Source: Halomonas binhaiensis (GTDB lineage Bacteria; Pseudomonadota; Gammaproteobacteria; Pseudomonadales; Halomonadaceae). From it: a stretch of DNA of 64,000 nt. The stretch covers positions 3,224,001 through 3,288,000 of the forward strand of contig NZ_CP038437.2 of assembly GCF_008329985.2 (NCBI RefSeq), written 5' to 3'. Shown here one piece after another: positions 34,090 to 42,072 of the stretch (positions are counted from its first letter, which is position 1; each line of letters opens with the position of its first letter). The notes beneath the pieces were generated by a model. It was not told the DNA's origin and ran no database searches. It saw only the letters and a program-made list of their open reading frames with translations. Position numbers and translations under genes: made by a program.

Positions 34090-34287
34090 CACAGCGCCAT
34101 CATGATGACTCACGTCGGAGCAGCGTGCCGATAGGGATAAAAAACATTTAACAACAAGGCATTGGAAGAAAAACATCAGGAGCAAAATGTCAGTAGCACC
34201 AGGTTAAAAACAGCACGTTGAAAACAACATTTTTTGCAAACAACATTTTGAAAACAATGCTTTAAAAGCAAAGCCTTGCATGGAGCC
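34090..34287. other. Region between sctV and secretin gene, A-rich with short repeats
   Basis: No gene found. The part 34135-34275 contains repeated (A)AACAACATTTT and GAAAACAA elements and is much more A-rich than the surroundings. A promoter for the secretin pair could lie here, but no clear -35/-10 pair stands out. Confidence 0.55.
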
Positions 34288-35652
34288 ATGCCTGTGACGC
34301 AAGCAACGTCCATAATGCCCTTGATGGCACGTCGTCCCACCACGACGCCACCGCTAGTCCACCTGTTCTACTGCGCGATGACGCGAGTCATGACGCCGCT
34401 GATGCTACTGCTGGCATTCATTGGCCATGCGCATGCCCAATCAGAGTCAGCACTGTCTCTGGAAACCGGGCAAGGCCGTATCCTGCGCTTTGGTCAGGAT
34501 GTCGCTTCCGTGTTCGTTGCCAACCCGGAGGTTGCCGATGTTCAAGTCGTGTCACCCGGGGTGGTTTATGTGTTCGGTAAGCGCCATGGCGACACCAATC
34601 TGATTGCGCTCAGCAGTGACGAACAGACACAGGCATCCATGCGCCTGATGGTCAGCGATGGCGATCAGGGCGCCAATCGTGCGCTGCATGCTGCTGACCG
34701 CAACAGCCAGATTTATTTGAGCATGGCAGGCAATCAGTTGATTGCCGAAGGAGAAAGTCAGGATATCGAAGGCGCCATGGCCACCCAGTCCACGCTGGAA
34801 AGCCACACACCGGAGAATGGCGGCGTTCTAAACAACACCACCTACGATAGCGCGACCCAGATCAATCTGCGTGTTCGTTTTGCCGAGGTAGCGCGTGAGG
34901 AACTGCTGCAGTATGGCGTCAGCTGGAGCGCACTGATCAACAACGGCTCATTCTCCCTGGGCGTCTTCCCCGGCTCGATGGCCAACGCCTCTTTCGGCAC
35001 TCTCGCTGGTGCTGGAGACAGCGTCGATGGTCTGCTCCAGGCCCTGCAGGAAAATAACCTGCTGCAGATCCTGGCCGAGCCCAATATCACCGCCAAGACG
35101 GGCGAAACCGCCAGTTTCCTGGCCGGTGGCGAAATTCCCATTCCCGTACCGGCGGGTAACGAGCTGGTCGGCATCGAGTACAAGCAGTTCGGTGTCTCGT
35201 TGATGTTCACACCGGTGCTGCTGCCCAATGGCCGCATCTCGCTGGAAGTACGTCCGGAAGTCAGCAGCCTGACCAACGAAGGTATCGAGATCGCTGGTAC
35301 CAGTGTGCCAGGGCTTCAGGTACGACGTGCCGACACCATCGTTGAAGTAGGCAGCGGACAGACCTTCGCCATCGCCGGTCTGTTCCAGCGCAACGCCTCC
35401 AACGATATCGAACGTATTCCGGTGCTTGGCGATATGCCGATCCTCGGCAATCTGTTCCGCTCCCGGCGTTTCCAGCGTGACGAGACCGAACTGGTCATCC
35501 TCATCACGCCTTATGTCGTAGCACCGGTCGAAGGACGCTCGTACAGGACACCGCTGGATCAAGCACGCGTGAGCAATGGCGCTGTGCGTGTCAATGATAT
35601 GGCACCTCCCCTGCAGGTCAGGGATGACCCCTTCGGCTTCTATCTGCAGTAA
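34288..35652 (+). CDS. Tad/Flp-pilus-type secretin (CpaC/RcpA-like) in the T3SS locus
   Basis: Outer-membrane secretin of about 454 residues. The N-terminal domain after the signal peptide is the Tad-pilus type (LETGQGRILRFGQDVASVFVANPEVADVQVVSP; VYVFGKRHGDTNLIAL), not the SctC N0-N1 type. Then VRFAEVAREELLQYGVSWS, a secretin core (LLQILAEPNITAKTGETASFLAGGEIPIPVP; VLLPNGRISLEVRPEVSSL; ADTIVEVGSGQTFAIAGLF; LVILITPYVV). The following gene is a CpaD-like lipoprotein, as in Tad loci. It is the only full secretin in the cluster. Start unclear: ATGs at 34288, 34315, 34324, 34378 and 34390 are in frame; the last two give the most usual signal peptide (MTPLMLLLAFIGHAHA). Confidence 0.88.
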   Translation: MPVTQATSIMPLMARRPTTTPPLVHLFYCAMTRVMTPLMLLLAFIGHAHAQSESALSLETGQGRILRFGQDVASVFVANPEVADVQVVSPGVVYVFGKRHGDTNLIALSSDEQTQASMRLMVSDGDQGANRALHAADRNSQIYLSMAGNQLIAEGESQDIEGAMATQSTLESHTPENGGVLNNTTYDSATQINLRVRFAEVAREELLQYGVSWSALINNGSFSLGVFPGSMANASFGTLAGAGDSVDGLLQALQENNLLQILAEPNITAKTGETASFLAGGEIPIPVPAGNELVGIEYKQFGVSLMFTPVLLPNGRISLEVRPEVSSLTNEGIEIAGTSVPGLQVRRADTIVEVGSGQTFAIAGLFQRNASNDIERIPVLGDMPILGNLFRSRRFQRDETELVILITPYVVAPVEGRSYRTPLDQARVSNGAVRVNDMAPPLQVRDDPFGFYLQ

Positions 35653-35661
35653 GGAGTGGCA

Positions 35662-36114
35662 ATGACGCATTCAAGTAAATCGTCAATCTGGGCCAGGTTC
35701 TTGCCGAGGCTTGTGCTGCCAGGGCTTGTACTGCCAGTACTGGTGAGTGGCTGTTCCTCGTCTCTGGGACCGATGTCCTGGGAAACAGGCTATCGCACCA
35801 CCGAAGTCACCAACTCGGAGAACCCCGAGACCCAGCGCATGGCCTTGATCCCCAATACCTGCGCCTTGCCTACCGGGACGAACGGCATCATGACCTTGCC
35901 TTCTGGCTGTGCCAACGACCTCAACCTGCAGTACATGGCAGATCGCCCCCAGGACCTGCTGGTGGGACGGGAAATGGGGCCCGCACAAGCTGGGCCAGTG
36001 GCCAGTGCGGCTCGCGAGCGTCTCACCGATCGTGAACAGAGCAGGATACGGCGAGATCGCATTGGCGAAGAAGCACGCGGTTCGACCAGCTACGTCACCA
36101 CAGGAGACATGTAG
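35662..36114 (+). CDS. CpaD-like pilus-assembly lipoprotein
   Basis: 150-residue outer-membrane lipoprotein: signal peptide with lipobox VSGC and lipid-accepting Cys31. The body ends with a Tad CpaD trait, LPSGCANDLNLQYMADRPQDLLVGREMG, which resembles the conserved GCAN...NL..M...P.DL..GR of CpaD/RcpB. In Tad pili this lipoprotein helps the secretin insert and assemble. AAGGAG lies five bases before the ATG at 35662; a GTG two codons upstream is less likely. Ten bases after the secretin gene. Confidence 0.8.
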   Translation: MTHSSKSSIWARFLPRLVLPGLVLPVLVSGCSSSLGPMSWETGYRTTEVTNSENPETQRMALIPNTCALPTGTNGIMTLPSGCANDLNLQYMADRPQDLLVGREMGPAQAGPVASAARERLTDREQSRIRRDRIGEEARGSTSYVTTGDM

Positions 36115-36134
36115 TCGATGAGCAGCGGATTCGG

Positions 36135-36911
36135 TTACTGGTTCATGGCAAGCCCGATGGCTCGCGCCTGCTCGCTGGGCGTGGAAATGTCGCGGATCTG
36201 CTGGGCTCGCTCGATCAGCGACTGGCGGCGGGAGACCGGCATGTCAGGAATTCGGATGCTCTGCGCCTGGGCGTCGTCCCCCGCCATTACCAGAACCAGA
36301 ATCAGGCTGCGGAAATGGCGTTCTTCCGCCAAGGGCGAAGCGGTGACATCCCGCATCAACGCGACAGCTTCACTGCCCCGCCCTGCCAATGCCTGGGCCA
36401 CGGCAAGGTTGGTCTGGAGGTCAGCATCATCCGGTGCCAGCTCTACGGCACGGGAAAAGTCAGTCACCGATGCATCGCCTTGTCCCAGCAGCGCCTGGGC
36501 GGCTCCCAGACGGCTCCAGGCAGCCGGGGTATCAATCTTGGGTGCCGCATGGCGCAGGTTACGCTCTGCACTTTCGACCTTACCCAGGCGCAATTGGGCG
36601 CTGCCCAGGCCAAACAAGGCGTCGGCATTGTTGATGTCCTGCTTCAACGCAGCCCGATATGAATCCACTGCGCCCAGGAAGTCACCAGCGGCGAGTTTTG
36701 CATCACCGAGGCGCACATGAATATCGACACCATCCCCGCCCGGCACTTCGGCAGCGCGTTCGTACATGCTGGCAGCAGTGGCATAGTCACCGTGTGCAGC
36801 AATATCGTCCGCCAGCTTCAGCAGGCGAGATTCTTCGGCACTCTGTGTGGAAGCACAAGCCGCCAGCAACGAACACAGCATAGGGATGGTCAGGCGTACG
36901 CAGCAGCGCAT
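36135..36911 (-). CDS. tadD: TadD-like TPR lipoprotein
   Basis: 258-residue lipoprotein with lipobox LAAC (LLAACAS) and at least four TPR units (RLLKLADDIAAHGDYATAASMYERA; ADALFGLGSAQLRLGKVESAERN; AAWSRLGAAQALLGQGDASV; DADLQTNLAVAQALAGRGSE). Size and layout match TadD, which assists the Tad secretin; similar pilotins help secretins to the outer membrane. Start at 36911 follows AAGGAGT; longer frames to 36995 are less likely. On the opposite strand to the T3SS genes, with its 3' end 20 bases from the CpaD-like gene. The symbol is by likeness, since no full Tad locus is seen. Confidence 0.75.
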   Translation of the reverse strand: MRCCVRLTIPMLCSLLAACASTQSAEESRLLKLADDIAAHGDYATAASMYERAAEVPGGDGVDIHVRLGDAKLAAGDFLGAVDSYRAALKQDINNADALFGLGSAQLRLGKVESAERNLRHAAPKIDTPAAWSRLGAAQALLGQGDASVTDFSRAVELAPDDADLQTNLAVAQALAGRGSEAVALMRDVTASPLAEERHFRSLILVLVMAGDDAQAQSIRIPDMPVSRRQSLIERAQQIRDISTPSEQARAIGLAMNQ

Positions 36912-36961
36912 CAGGCACTCCTTGTCATGAAGACATGGCATGTTGTTTTTCAAAAAACACC

Positions 36962-36979
36962 CAATAACCGCGGGTATTG
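36962..36979. promoter_or_regulatory. Near-palindrome between divergent tadD-like and SctC-N-like genes
   Basis: CAATAACCGCGGGTATTG: eight of nine base pairs are self-complementary. It lies in the 145-base divergent promoter region, a place where a shared operator would be expected. Confidence 0.4.
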
Positions 36980-37056
36980 AGTCATTCAATTGCAATCACG
37001 TCAACTAGATACTTATTAGGAACACTAGCGTTCCATTGGCAGGATCCCTGAACCAC

Positions 37057-37710
37057 ATGATGCCGAAACGAAAAAGATCACAGTGCTTTTTTTACCCTGA
37101 AAAAAAGGGAGTCTTGATAACGCAGATGCTGTTCGCGAGCCTGATCGCAGTGGCGATATCCACTACCACTCAGGCAGCTCCTCAGACACCTGAAGGTCAG
37201 GTGCACGGGGAAAGCGGATGGATGACACGAGACTATCACTACATCATCGTCGAACAGGATGTACGTGACGTACTGAAGGAGTTCGGTAGAAACCTTGCGC
37301 TTCCTGTCGAGGTTTCCCGCAATGTCAGAGGCAAGGTCAAGGGAGAAATCAGGGCCACCACTGCGCGCGAGTTTCTGGAACAGGTCTGCGCCTCCAATGA
37401 CCTGGCCTGGTATTTCGATGGTGGCGTATTGCACATCGCGACTCGCCAGGAACTAAGCCAGAGGACCTTCGACCTGGCCAGGGTCAATGGCGAGCAATTG
37501 ATGGAAGATATTAACAATAGCGGCACAGGTGAGCCATTACGCGCTAGGCTGACAGAAGATGGCTCGACACTGCAGGCCTGGGGCATGGATGCCTGGCTGG
37601 AAAGTATCGCACGCAACATCGAAAGGCTGCGCAGCCCGGCGGCATCGGGCCGCGGTGAAGTAAGAGTGTTTCGCGGCAGTACCAGTACCGCACCGAGTTC
37701 TGCCGAATGA
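37057..37710 (+). CDS. Free-standing SctC N-terminal (N0-N1) domain protein
   Basis: 217-residue exported protein: signal peptide (LITQMLFASLIAVAISTTTQA-A), then a region like the start of T3SS secretins (HrcC/YscC): HYIIVEQDVRDVLKEFGRNL, PVEVSRNVRGKVKGEI, ATTAREFLEQVCASNDLAWYFDGG, VLHIATRQE (N0), and a second small domain (about 125-195, ARLTEDGSTLQAWGMDAWLESIARNIERL) consistent with N1. No secretin barrel follows: the stop at 37708-37710 ends the protein and no pore motif occurs in any frame downstream. It may bridge SctD and the Tad-type secretin. Start assumed at ATG 37057; TTG at 37036 is possible. Confidence 0.75.
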   Translation: MMPKRKRSQCFFYPEKKGVLITQMLFASLIAVAISTTTQAAPQTPEGQVHGESGWMTRDYHYIIVEQDVRDVLKEFGRNLALPVEVSRNVRGKVKGEIRATTAREFLEQVCASNDLAWYFDGGVLHIATRQELSQRTFDLARVNGEQLMEDINNSGTGEPLRARLTEDGSTLQAWGMDAWLESIARNIERLRSPAASGRGEVRVFRGSTSTAPSSAE

Positions 37711-37784
37711 CAGTAACGTGGCATTAAGCAACACCTTCAATCGCAGCGTCTTTAATCACATCACCAAAGGCAAAGGAGGTTGAT

Positions 37785-37970
37785 ATGGCAACACCAGAAG
37801 TTTCAAACGTGGCTGGTGCCGATCAGACATCGGCCCAGGATCAACAGCAAGCCTTCGAGCAGGCTGCCGAGAATGCCCGAGTCCAGCAGATCGTTGGCCA
37901 GGCCATCGGCTCTCTGGCTTCCACGCAGTTGATGGAATATGCCGGAGACATGCTCAAGGACGAAGGCTAG
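37785..37970 (+). CDS. Small T3SS protein (61 aa), candidate needle/pilus subunit
   Basis: 61 residues, behind a strong AAGGAGG site. After a polar start, a long helix (QAFEQAAENARVQQIVGQAIGSLASTQLMEYAGDML) follows; no signal peptide. Gene order (small protein, SctI, SctJ, SctK, SctL) is like yscF-I-J-K-L and hrpA-B-hrcJ-hrpD-hrpE, where the small gene is the needle or pilus subunit. It is shorter than known needle proteins (70-90 aa) and lacks their Pro-x-x-Pro turn, so the assignment is by position. The hairpin behind it would fit high expression. Confidence 0.6.
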   Translation: MATPEVSNVAGADQTSAQDQQQAFEQAAENARVQQIVGQAIGSLASTQLMEYAGDMLKDEG

Positions 37971-38065
37971 GGCTTGTCTGAAAAGTCGGTGAGTTCAGGC
38001 ACTTTTCTCACACAGCCTTACGCAGCCAGGGATTCAACCGACTGCATGGCGACGGGTTGAATCCC
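37969..38065 (+). promoter_or_regulatory. Intergenic hairpin and dispersed motif between the 61-aa gene and sctI
   Basis: Motif ctagggcttgtctg at 37968-37981, related to one at 20526. An 11-bp perfect inverted repeat GGGATTCAACC (38029-38039) with GGTTGAATCCC (38055-38065), loop 15 bases. May be an attenuator between the small gene and the rest of the operon. Confidence 0.5.
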
Positions 38066-38095
38066 GGGTCACCTTTCAACAACTCAGGAGCGTTG

Positions 38096-38506
38096 ATGAT
38101 GATTCCCGCGACAGAGGCAGGTGCCACTCCCTTGAGTGCTCCGAATGCGTCAGGTATGCAAAACCTGACCTCACAGAACCTGTTCGAACATATTGCCGGC
38201 CAGCAGGGAACGACGCTGCAGGCGACGACACCGGCTGAACTGGGGTCCGATCTCATGAATGCCTTGGAAAACCCCATTGAACAGGCGCAGAGCTTTGCCA
38301 GCGCCCTACGAGCAGAACGGGCCGGACATGCGCCTTCCGGTGCCAGCGTGCCAGGCAGTGACGCAGAGGGACTTGGCGACATGCAGTTCGATCGCATGCT
38401 CAACTCATTGACCGCCATGTTCGACCACGCAACGTTGATGAAGCTGATGTCGTCCTGCGCGTCCCAGACTTCCGGCGCCTTCCGAACACTGCTGCGAGGA
38501 CAGTGA
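38096..38506 (+). CDS. sctI: T3SS inner rod/adaptor SctI (YscI/HrpB-like)
   Basis: 136-residue protein. The C-terminal 40 residues (QFDRMLNSLTAMFDHATLMKLMSSCASQTSGAFRTLLRGQ, split at about residues 97 and 117) match the SctI pattern of two amphipathic helices ending in a short basic/Gln tail; the N-terminus is polar and disordered. It lies directly before sctJ as in Ysc and Hrp loci. CAGGAG precedes ATG 38096. Inner rod proteins connect the needle base to the export apparatus. Confidence 0.72.
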   Translation: MMIPATEAGATPLSAPNASGMQNLTSQNLFEHIAGQQGTTLQATTPAELGSDLMNALENPIEQAQSFASALRAERAGHAPSGASVPGSDAEGLGDMQFDRMLNSLTAMFDHATLMKLMSSCASQTSGAFRTLLRGQ

Positions 38507-38509
38507 CAC

Positions 38510-39361
38510 TTGGCTTACATCTCGTCTATGCAAGCTGTTTCCATGAAAGCTGTTTCCATGCAAAACATGTCACCCCGGAAGGTAACGCTTCCGGGCGTCC
38601 TCAAGCTGCTGTTGGTGGTGGTCACGGCGCTGCTGCTGCAGGCCTGCGATACCGAGCTCTACACCGACCTCAACGAGCGTGAGGCCAATATCATGGTCGC
38701 CAGTCTGGCGCGCCATGGCATCCCGGCAAAACGTGTCGTCCAGGAGGGCGGCCTCATGAGCGTGACCGTCGATGAGGACAACTTCGCTGAAGCAGTCAGT
38801 ATTCTCGATCGGCTGGGCCTTCCGCAGCAGAAGTTCTCCAATCTTGGCACAGTATTCGAAAGCAACAGCCTAGTGTCCTCGCCAGTGCAGGAGCGCGCCC
38901 AGATGGTCTACGCGCTCAGTGAAGAACTGTCCCATACCGTGTCCCAGATCGATGGCATCCTCTCGGCGCGTGTCCATGTCGTGCTGCCGGACAACGACCT
39001 GCTCGAACGCAACAGCACTCCCTCGTCGGCCTCGGTGTTCATACGCTACTCACCGACCCTCGATGTCAATCCGCTGATCCCGAAGATCAAGACATTGGTG
39101 GCCAACAGCATTTCCGGTCTCGAATATGACAGTGTCTCGGTCGTTCCGGTTGCGGCGGTGTCCCTGGATATCGCTGAAGGCGCGCCCACCATGACCTTGA
39201 GCTCTTTCCTGGGTATCGCCATGCCAGCCTCCAGTGTGGCACGCGCCGGCTGGATCTTCGGTACTCTGCTGGTCCTGGTGCTGGGCCTGGCCGCCGCCCT
39301 CGGCTGGATCCTGTGGCATCAGCGCCGGCGTGGCCCTTATGAGCTGGAGACACCACCATGA
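38510..39361 (+). CDS. sctJ: T3SS inner-ring lipoprotein SctJ (YscJ/HrcJ)
   Basis: 283 residues with lipobox LLLQAC (lipid Cys after the signal peptide), the conserved LYTDLNEREANIMVASLARHGI block, ring-building motif 1 and 2 with VHVVLPDNDLLE and SASVFIRY, and a C-terminal membrane helix (GWIFGTLLVLVLGLAAALGWIL). The TTG at 38510 is taken as start because GAGGA lies eight bases upstream inside sctI; ATGs at 38528, 38543, 38558 and 38567 are alternatives. A 15-bp duplication (GCTGTTTCCATG twice) sits in this leader. Stop overlaps sctK (ATGA). Confidence 0.92.
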   Translation: MAYISSMQAVSMKAVSMQNMSPRKVTLPGVLKLLLVVVTALLLQACDTELYTDLNEREANIMVASLARHGIPAKRVVQEGGLMSVTVDEDNFAEAVSILDRLGLPQQKFSNLGTVFESNSLVSSPVQERAQMVYALSEELSHTVSQIDGILSARVHVVLPDNDLLERNSTPSSASVFIRYSPTLDVNPLIPKIKTLVANSISGLEYDSVSVVPVAAVSLDIAEGAPTMTLSSFLGIAMPASSVARAGWIFGTLLVLVLGLAAALGWILWHQRRRGPYELETPP

Positions 39362-40041
39362 GTTCGGCCGTACCGGACACCTGGCAGGACTTCATTGCAT
39401 CACCGGCGCGTAGTGTTGCACTGCGTTGGCTGAGCGCCATGCTGGGCGACGTGGCGGATGAAGCGACCCAGACGGCACTGGCACAGCACCCTCGCTTCGA
39501 GCAACGTCTGGTCGAGCGTCTGATTGCGCAACACAAGCTGACGCCTCCCGCCGCGTTACCGGTACCGGCAGAGGAAGACATTGCTCTGTTCCGCCTGTCC
39601 CCCGATGCGGGAAGCGATCTCGTGCGTCACTGCGGCATGATCTGCCATGCCCCGCTCTTCGTGCGCGAGATCCGGGCTCCGAGGGTGGTCGCGCTAAAGG
39701 AACGCTTCGGTGAAGCGCCATTTTTGGCCGCATTGGCCAATCGCGAGCTGGCCATCGTCGACACCGGTAATGCCCATGTTGATGACGATGCACTGGCTCA
39801 CGCGGTACAGCGTGATGGCCTGGCGTGTTTCGCTGTCTGGCTGTCGCGTCAGCCGACAGAACTGGCCAACTGGCTGCGCCTGGGCATCGCAGAAGATCGG
39901 CGCCTTTCTCAAGCTCAAGGGACATCTCAAGAGGCGTCTCCAGACGATCTGGAGATCGCACCAGCGGTGCGTGAAAAAGGCATCGATATTGTGCGTCGTG
40001 CCGCCTCGGCCATGCTGAAACGCGGGGAGCTGACGCCATGA
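39358..40041 (+). CDS. sctK: T3SS sorting-platform protein SctK (YscK/HrpD-like)
   Basis: 227 residues, cytoplasmic. The central segment DLVRHCGMICHAPLFVREIRAPRV and the run LKERFGEAPFLAAL recall YscK/HrpD-type proteins; the rest is weakly conserved, as usual for SctK. SctK links SctD to the SctQ pods. Position between sctJ and sctL with ATGA overlaps on both sides is the strongest support. Confidence 0.72.
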   Translation: MSSAVPDTWQDFIASPARSVALRWLSAMLGDVADEATQTALAQHPRFEQRLVERLIAQHKLTPPAALPVPAEEDIALFRLSPDAGSDLVRHCGMICHAPLFVREIRAPRVVALKERFGEAPFLAALANRELAIVDTGNAHVDDDALAHAVQRDGLACFAVWLSRQPTELANWLRLGIAEDRRLSQAQGTSQEASPDDLEIAPAVREKGIDIVRRAASAMLKRGELTP

Positions 40042-40685
40042 ACGAGCTACCGACGCGTCCAGGCAAGATCATCCTCAAGGCTCGGGAAGCCCAGGCATGG
40101 ATCGATGGCTATGCCTTTATCGAGCAGGCCCGACAGCATGCCAGCGATGTCGAGAAGGAAGCGCGACAGACGACCGCAAAAGCCTACGCCGAAGGCTTTG
40201 CCGAAGGACGTCGCGATGGCGAAGCCCAGGCGGCAGAACTCTTGTCCCACACCACTCAAAGAGTCGAGGGATATCTTGCTGGGCTTGATCAGTCCATGGC
40301 CGAGCTGTGTCTGAAAATGGTGCGCAGGATCTTGGGCGAATTCGACGATGCCCAGTTGATTGCCCGCTGCGTGCGCCAGGCGCTTGTCGAGTACCGTCAC
40401 GATATGGCCGTGACGGTGCGGGTCGCCCCGGAGCGCGTCAACGAAGTCGCGGCCCAGCTGGCGGCAGATGAGCGCCAGGACAGCCCCTCCTGCCGGGTCG
40501 AGGGGGATGCTCAACTGGGCCCAGGCCAGTGTCTGCTGGTCAGCCCCATTGCCGTCGTCGACGTAGGGCTGGAAGCCCAACTGAACGCCCTGAGAGAGGC
40601 CCTGGCCCCCGGTTCTGCAAACGGGGCTGATAGAAATAGAAACAGCCATGAGAGCGGAACAGGCAGCATGGGGAGATCCGCATGA
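40038..40685 (+). CDS. sctL: T3SS ATPase stator/regulator SctL (YscL/HrpE, FliH-like)
   Basis: 215 residues with a charged N-terminal coiled coil (RQHASDVEKEARQTTAKAYAEGFAEGRRDGEAQAAELL, about 31-68) and a FliH-type C-terminal domain (about 85-195). FliH/YscL proteins tie SctN to the SctQ pods and damp ATPase activity. The gene is coupled at both ends (ATGA) to sctK and sctN. Confidence 0.88.
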   Translation: MNELPTRPGKIILKAREAQAWIDGYAFIEQARQHASDVEKEARQTTAKAYAEGFAEGRRDGEAQAAELLSHTTQRVEGYLAGLDQSMAELCLKMVRRILGEFDDAQLIARCVRQALVEYRHDMAVTVRVAPERVNEVAAQLAADERQDSPSCRVEGDAQLGPGQCLLVSPIAVVDVGLEAQLNALREALAPGSANGADRNRNSHESGTGSMGRSA

Positions 40686-42031
40686 GCCCCAGCAAGCCGC
40701 TACCCGATATCGATTTCGATGCCCTGTTGCCACGTCTCGGAGAGCGTGCCGAACAGGCCGAACTGCGCCCCGTGCGTGGCCGGGTACGCAGAATTCTCGG
40801 CCAACTGGTACATGCCAGCGTCGAAGGCACCGGCATCGGTGAATTGTGCTATCTACGCGATCCTCTCACTGGGCGGCGTGTTGCCGCTGAAGTCATCGGT
40901 TTCGAGGAAGAAGCTGCCGTGCTGTCGCCTATCGGCGACCTGCAGGGAATGTCGACGCGAGCCGAAGTCATCGCCACCGGCGCGCCACAGAACGTGCCTG
41001 TCGGCAGAGCGCTTCTCGGACGTGTTGTCAGCCCTCTCGGAGAGTTTGTGGATGGCCTGCCGCCCCCTCTTCCCGGAACCCTGAGCGACTATCCGGTACA
41101 TGGCGAGCCTCCTTCACCGCTGTCGCGTCAATTGATCCAGCACCCCCTGACACTGGGCATCCGTTCCATCGATGGCCTGCTCAGCGTGGCGCGGGGGCAG
41201 CGCATGGGCATCTTCGGTGAGCCGGGTGTCGGCAAGTCCTCCCTGCTCTCCGCCATCGTGCGTGGCAGTGAAGCGGATGTCATCGTGCTGGGGCTGGTCG
41301 GCGAACGTGGCCGTGAAGTGCGTGAACTTCTGGAAGTACAACTGGATGCCGAGGCACGCCGACGCACGGTATGTGTCGTTGCCACATCGGACCGCCCGGC
41401 CATCGAACGCGCCCGTTCGGCGATGGTGGCCACCAGCATTGCCGAATATTTCCGCGACCAGGGACGAGATGTGCTGTTGCTGGTCGACAGCATCACACGC
41501 TTCGCCCGAGCCCAACGTGAAATCGGCCTGGCAGCGGGTGAGCCGCCGACACGACGGGGGTTTCCTCCGTCACTGTTCGCCGCGCTGCCGCGCCTGCTGG
41601 AACGTGCCGGCCCCGGCACCAAGGGCAGCATCACCGCACTTTACACCGTCCTCACCGAAGGTGACGGCACTCTTGACCCTGTGGCAGAGGAAACCCGGGC
41701 CATTCTCGATGGCCATATCGTACTGAGCGCCGACCTGGCACAACGCGATCACTTCCCCGCCATCGACGTACTGGCCAGTCGTAGTCGCCTGATGGAAACC
41801 GTGGCCAGCAGCGACCATCGCCATAGTGCCGGTCGCATACGCGACCTGATGGCACGCTACCAGGATGTCGAGCTGTTGCTGCAGGTCGGGGAATACCACC
41901 GCGGACAGGATGCACGTACCGATGAGGCCGTGGACAAGCATGCCGCCATCGAGGCCTTCCTGCGCCAGACCAGTGGCGAAGTGAGCAGCCTGGACGACAC
42001 TCTGCAACGCATGAACGAGATCCTGTCATGA
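40682..42031 (+). CDS. sctN: T3SS ATPase SctN (YscN/HrcN)
   Basis: 449-residue FliI-type hexameric ATPase that strips chaperones and unfolds substrates. Walker A GEPGVGKSS (Gly179-Ser187), Walker B VLLLVDSITRFARAQREIGL, the RGFPPSLFAALPRLLERAG segment and KGSITALYTVLTEGDGTLDPV with the family Glu/Asp residues are all present. The stop sits in the first copy of a 17-bp repeat that contains the start of sctO. Confidence 0.97.
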   Translation: MSPSKPLPDIDFDALLPRLGERAEQAELRPVRGRVRRILGQLVHASVEGTGIGELCYLRDPLTGRRVAAEVIGFEEEAAVLSPIGDLQGMSTRAEVIATGAPQNVPVGRALLGRVVSPLGEFVDGLPPPLPGTLSDYPVHGEPPSPLSRQLIQHPLTLGIRSIDGLLSVARGQRMGIFGEPGVGKSSLLSAIVRGSEADVIVLGLVGERGREVRELLEVQLDAEARRRTVCVVATSDRPAIERARSAMVATSIAEYFRDQGRDVLLLVDSITRFARAQREIGLAAGEPPTRRGFPPSLFAALPRLLERAGPGTKGSITALYTVLTEGDGTLDPVAEETRAILDGHIVLSADLAQRDHFPAIDVLASRSRLMETVASSDHRHSAGRIRDLMARYQDVELLLQVGEYHRGQDARTDEAVDKHAAIEAFLRQTSGEVSSLDDTLQRMNEILS

Positions 42032-42072
42032 AAGAGATCCTGTCATGAAAGAGCACCTGTCATGAAAGAGCA
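42011..42072 (+). repeat. 17-bp tandem repeats with chained ATGA at sctN/sctO boundary
   Basis: Three full units (42022-42038, 42039-42055, 42056-42072; core CCTGTCATGAAAGAG) and a partial one upstream. Each has an ATGA. Starts at 42028 and 42045 read as six-codon mini-ORFs (MKEILS, MKEHLS) whose TGA overlaps the next ATG; the third start, 42062, opens sctO. Length change by one unit would alter the coupling path but not the reading frame of sctO. Confidence 0.85.

Noticed and set aside
34135..34275. Possible CRISPR-like array of AACAACATTTT elements
   Set aside because: Units are short and irregular with no spacers of even length; simply A-rich degenerate repeats.
36118..36720. 200-residue plus-strand frame over the TadD-like gene
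   Set aside because: Shadow of the TPR gene on the other strand, which has lipobox and repeats.
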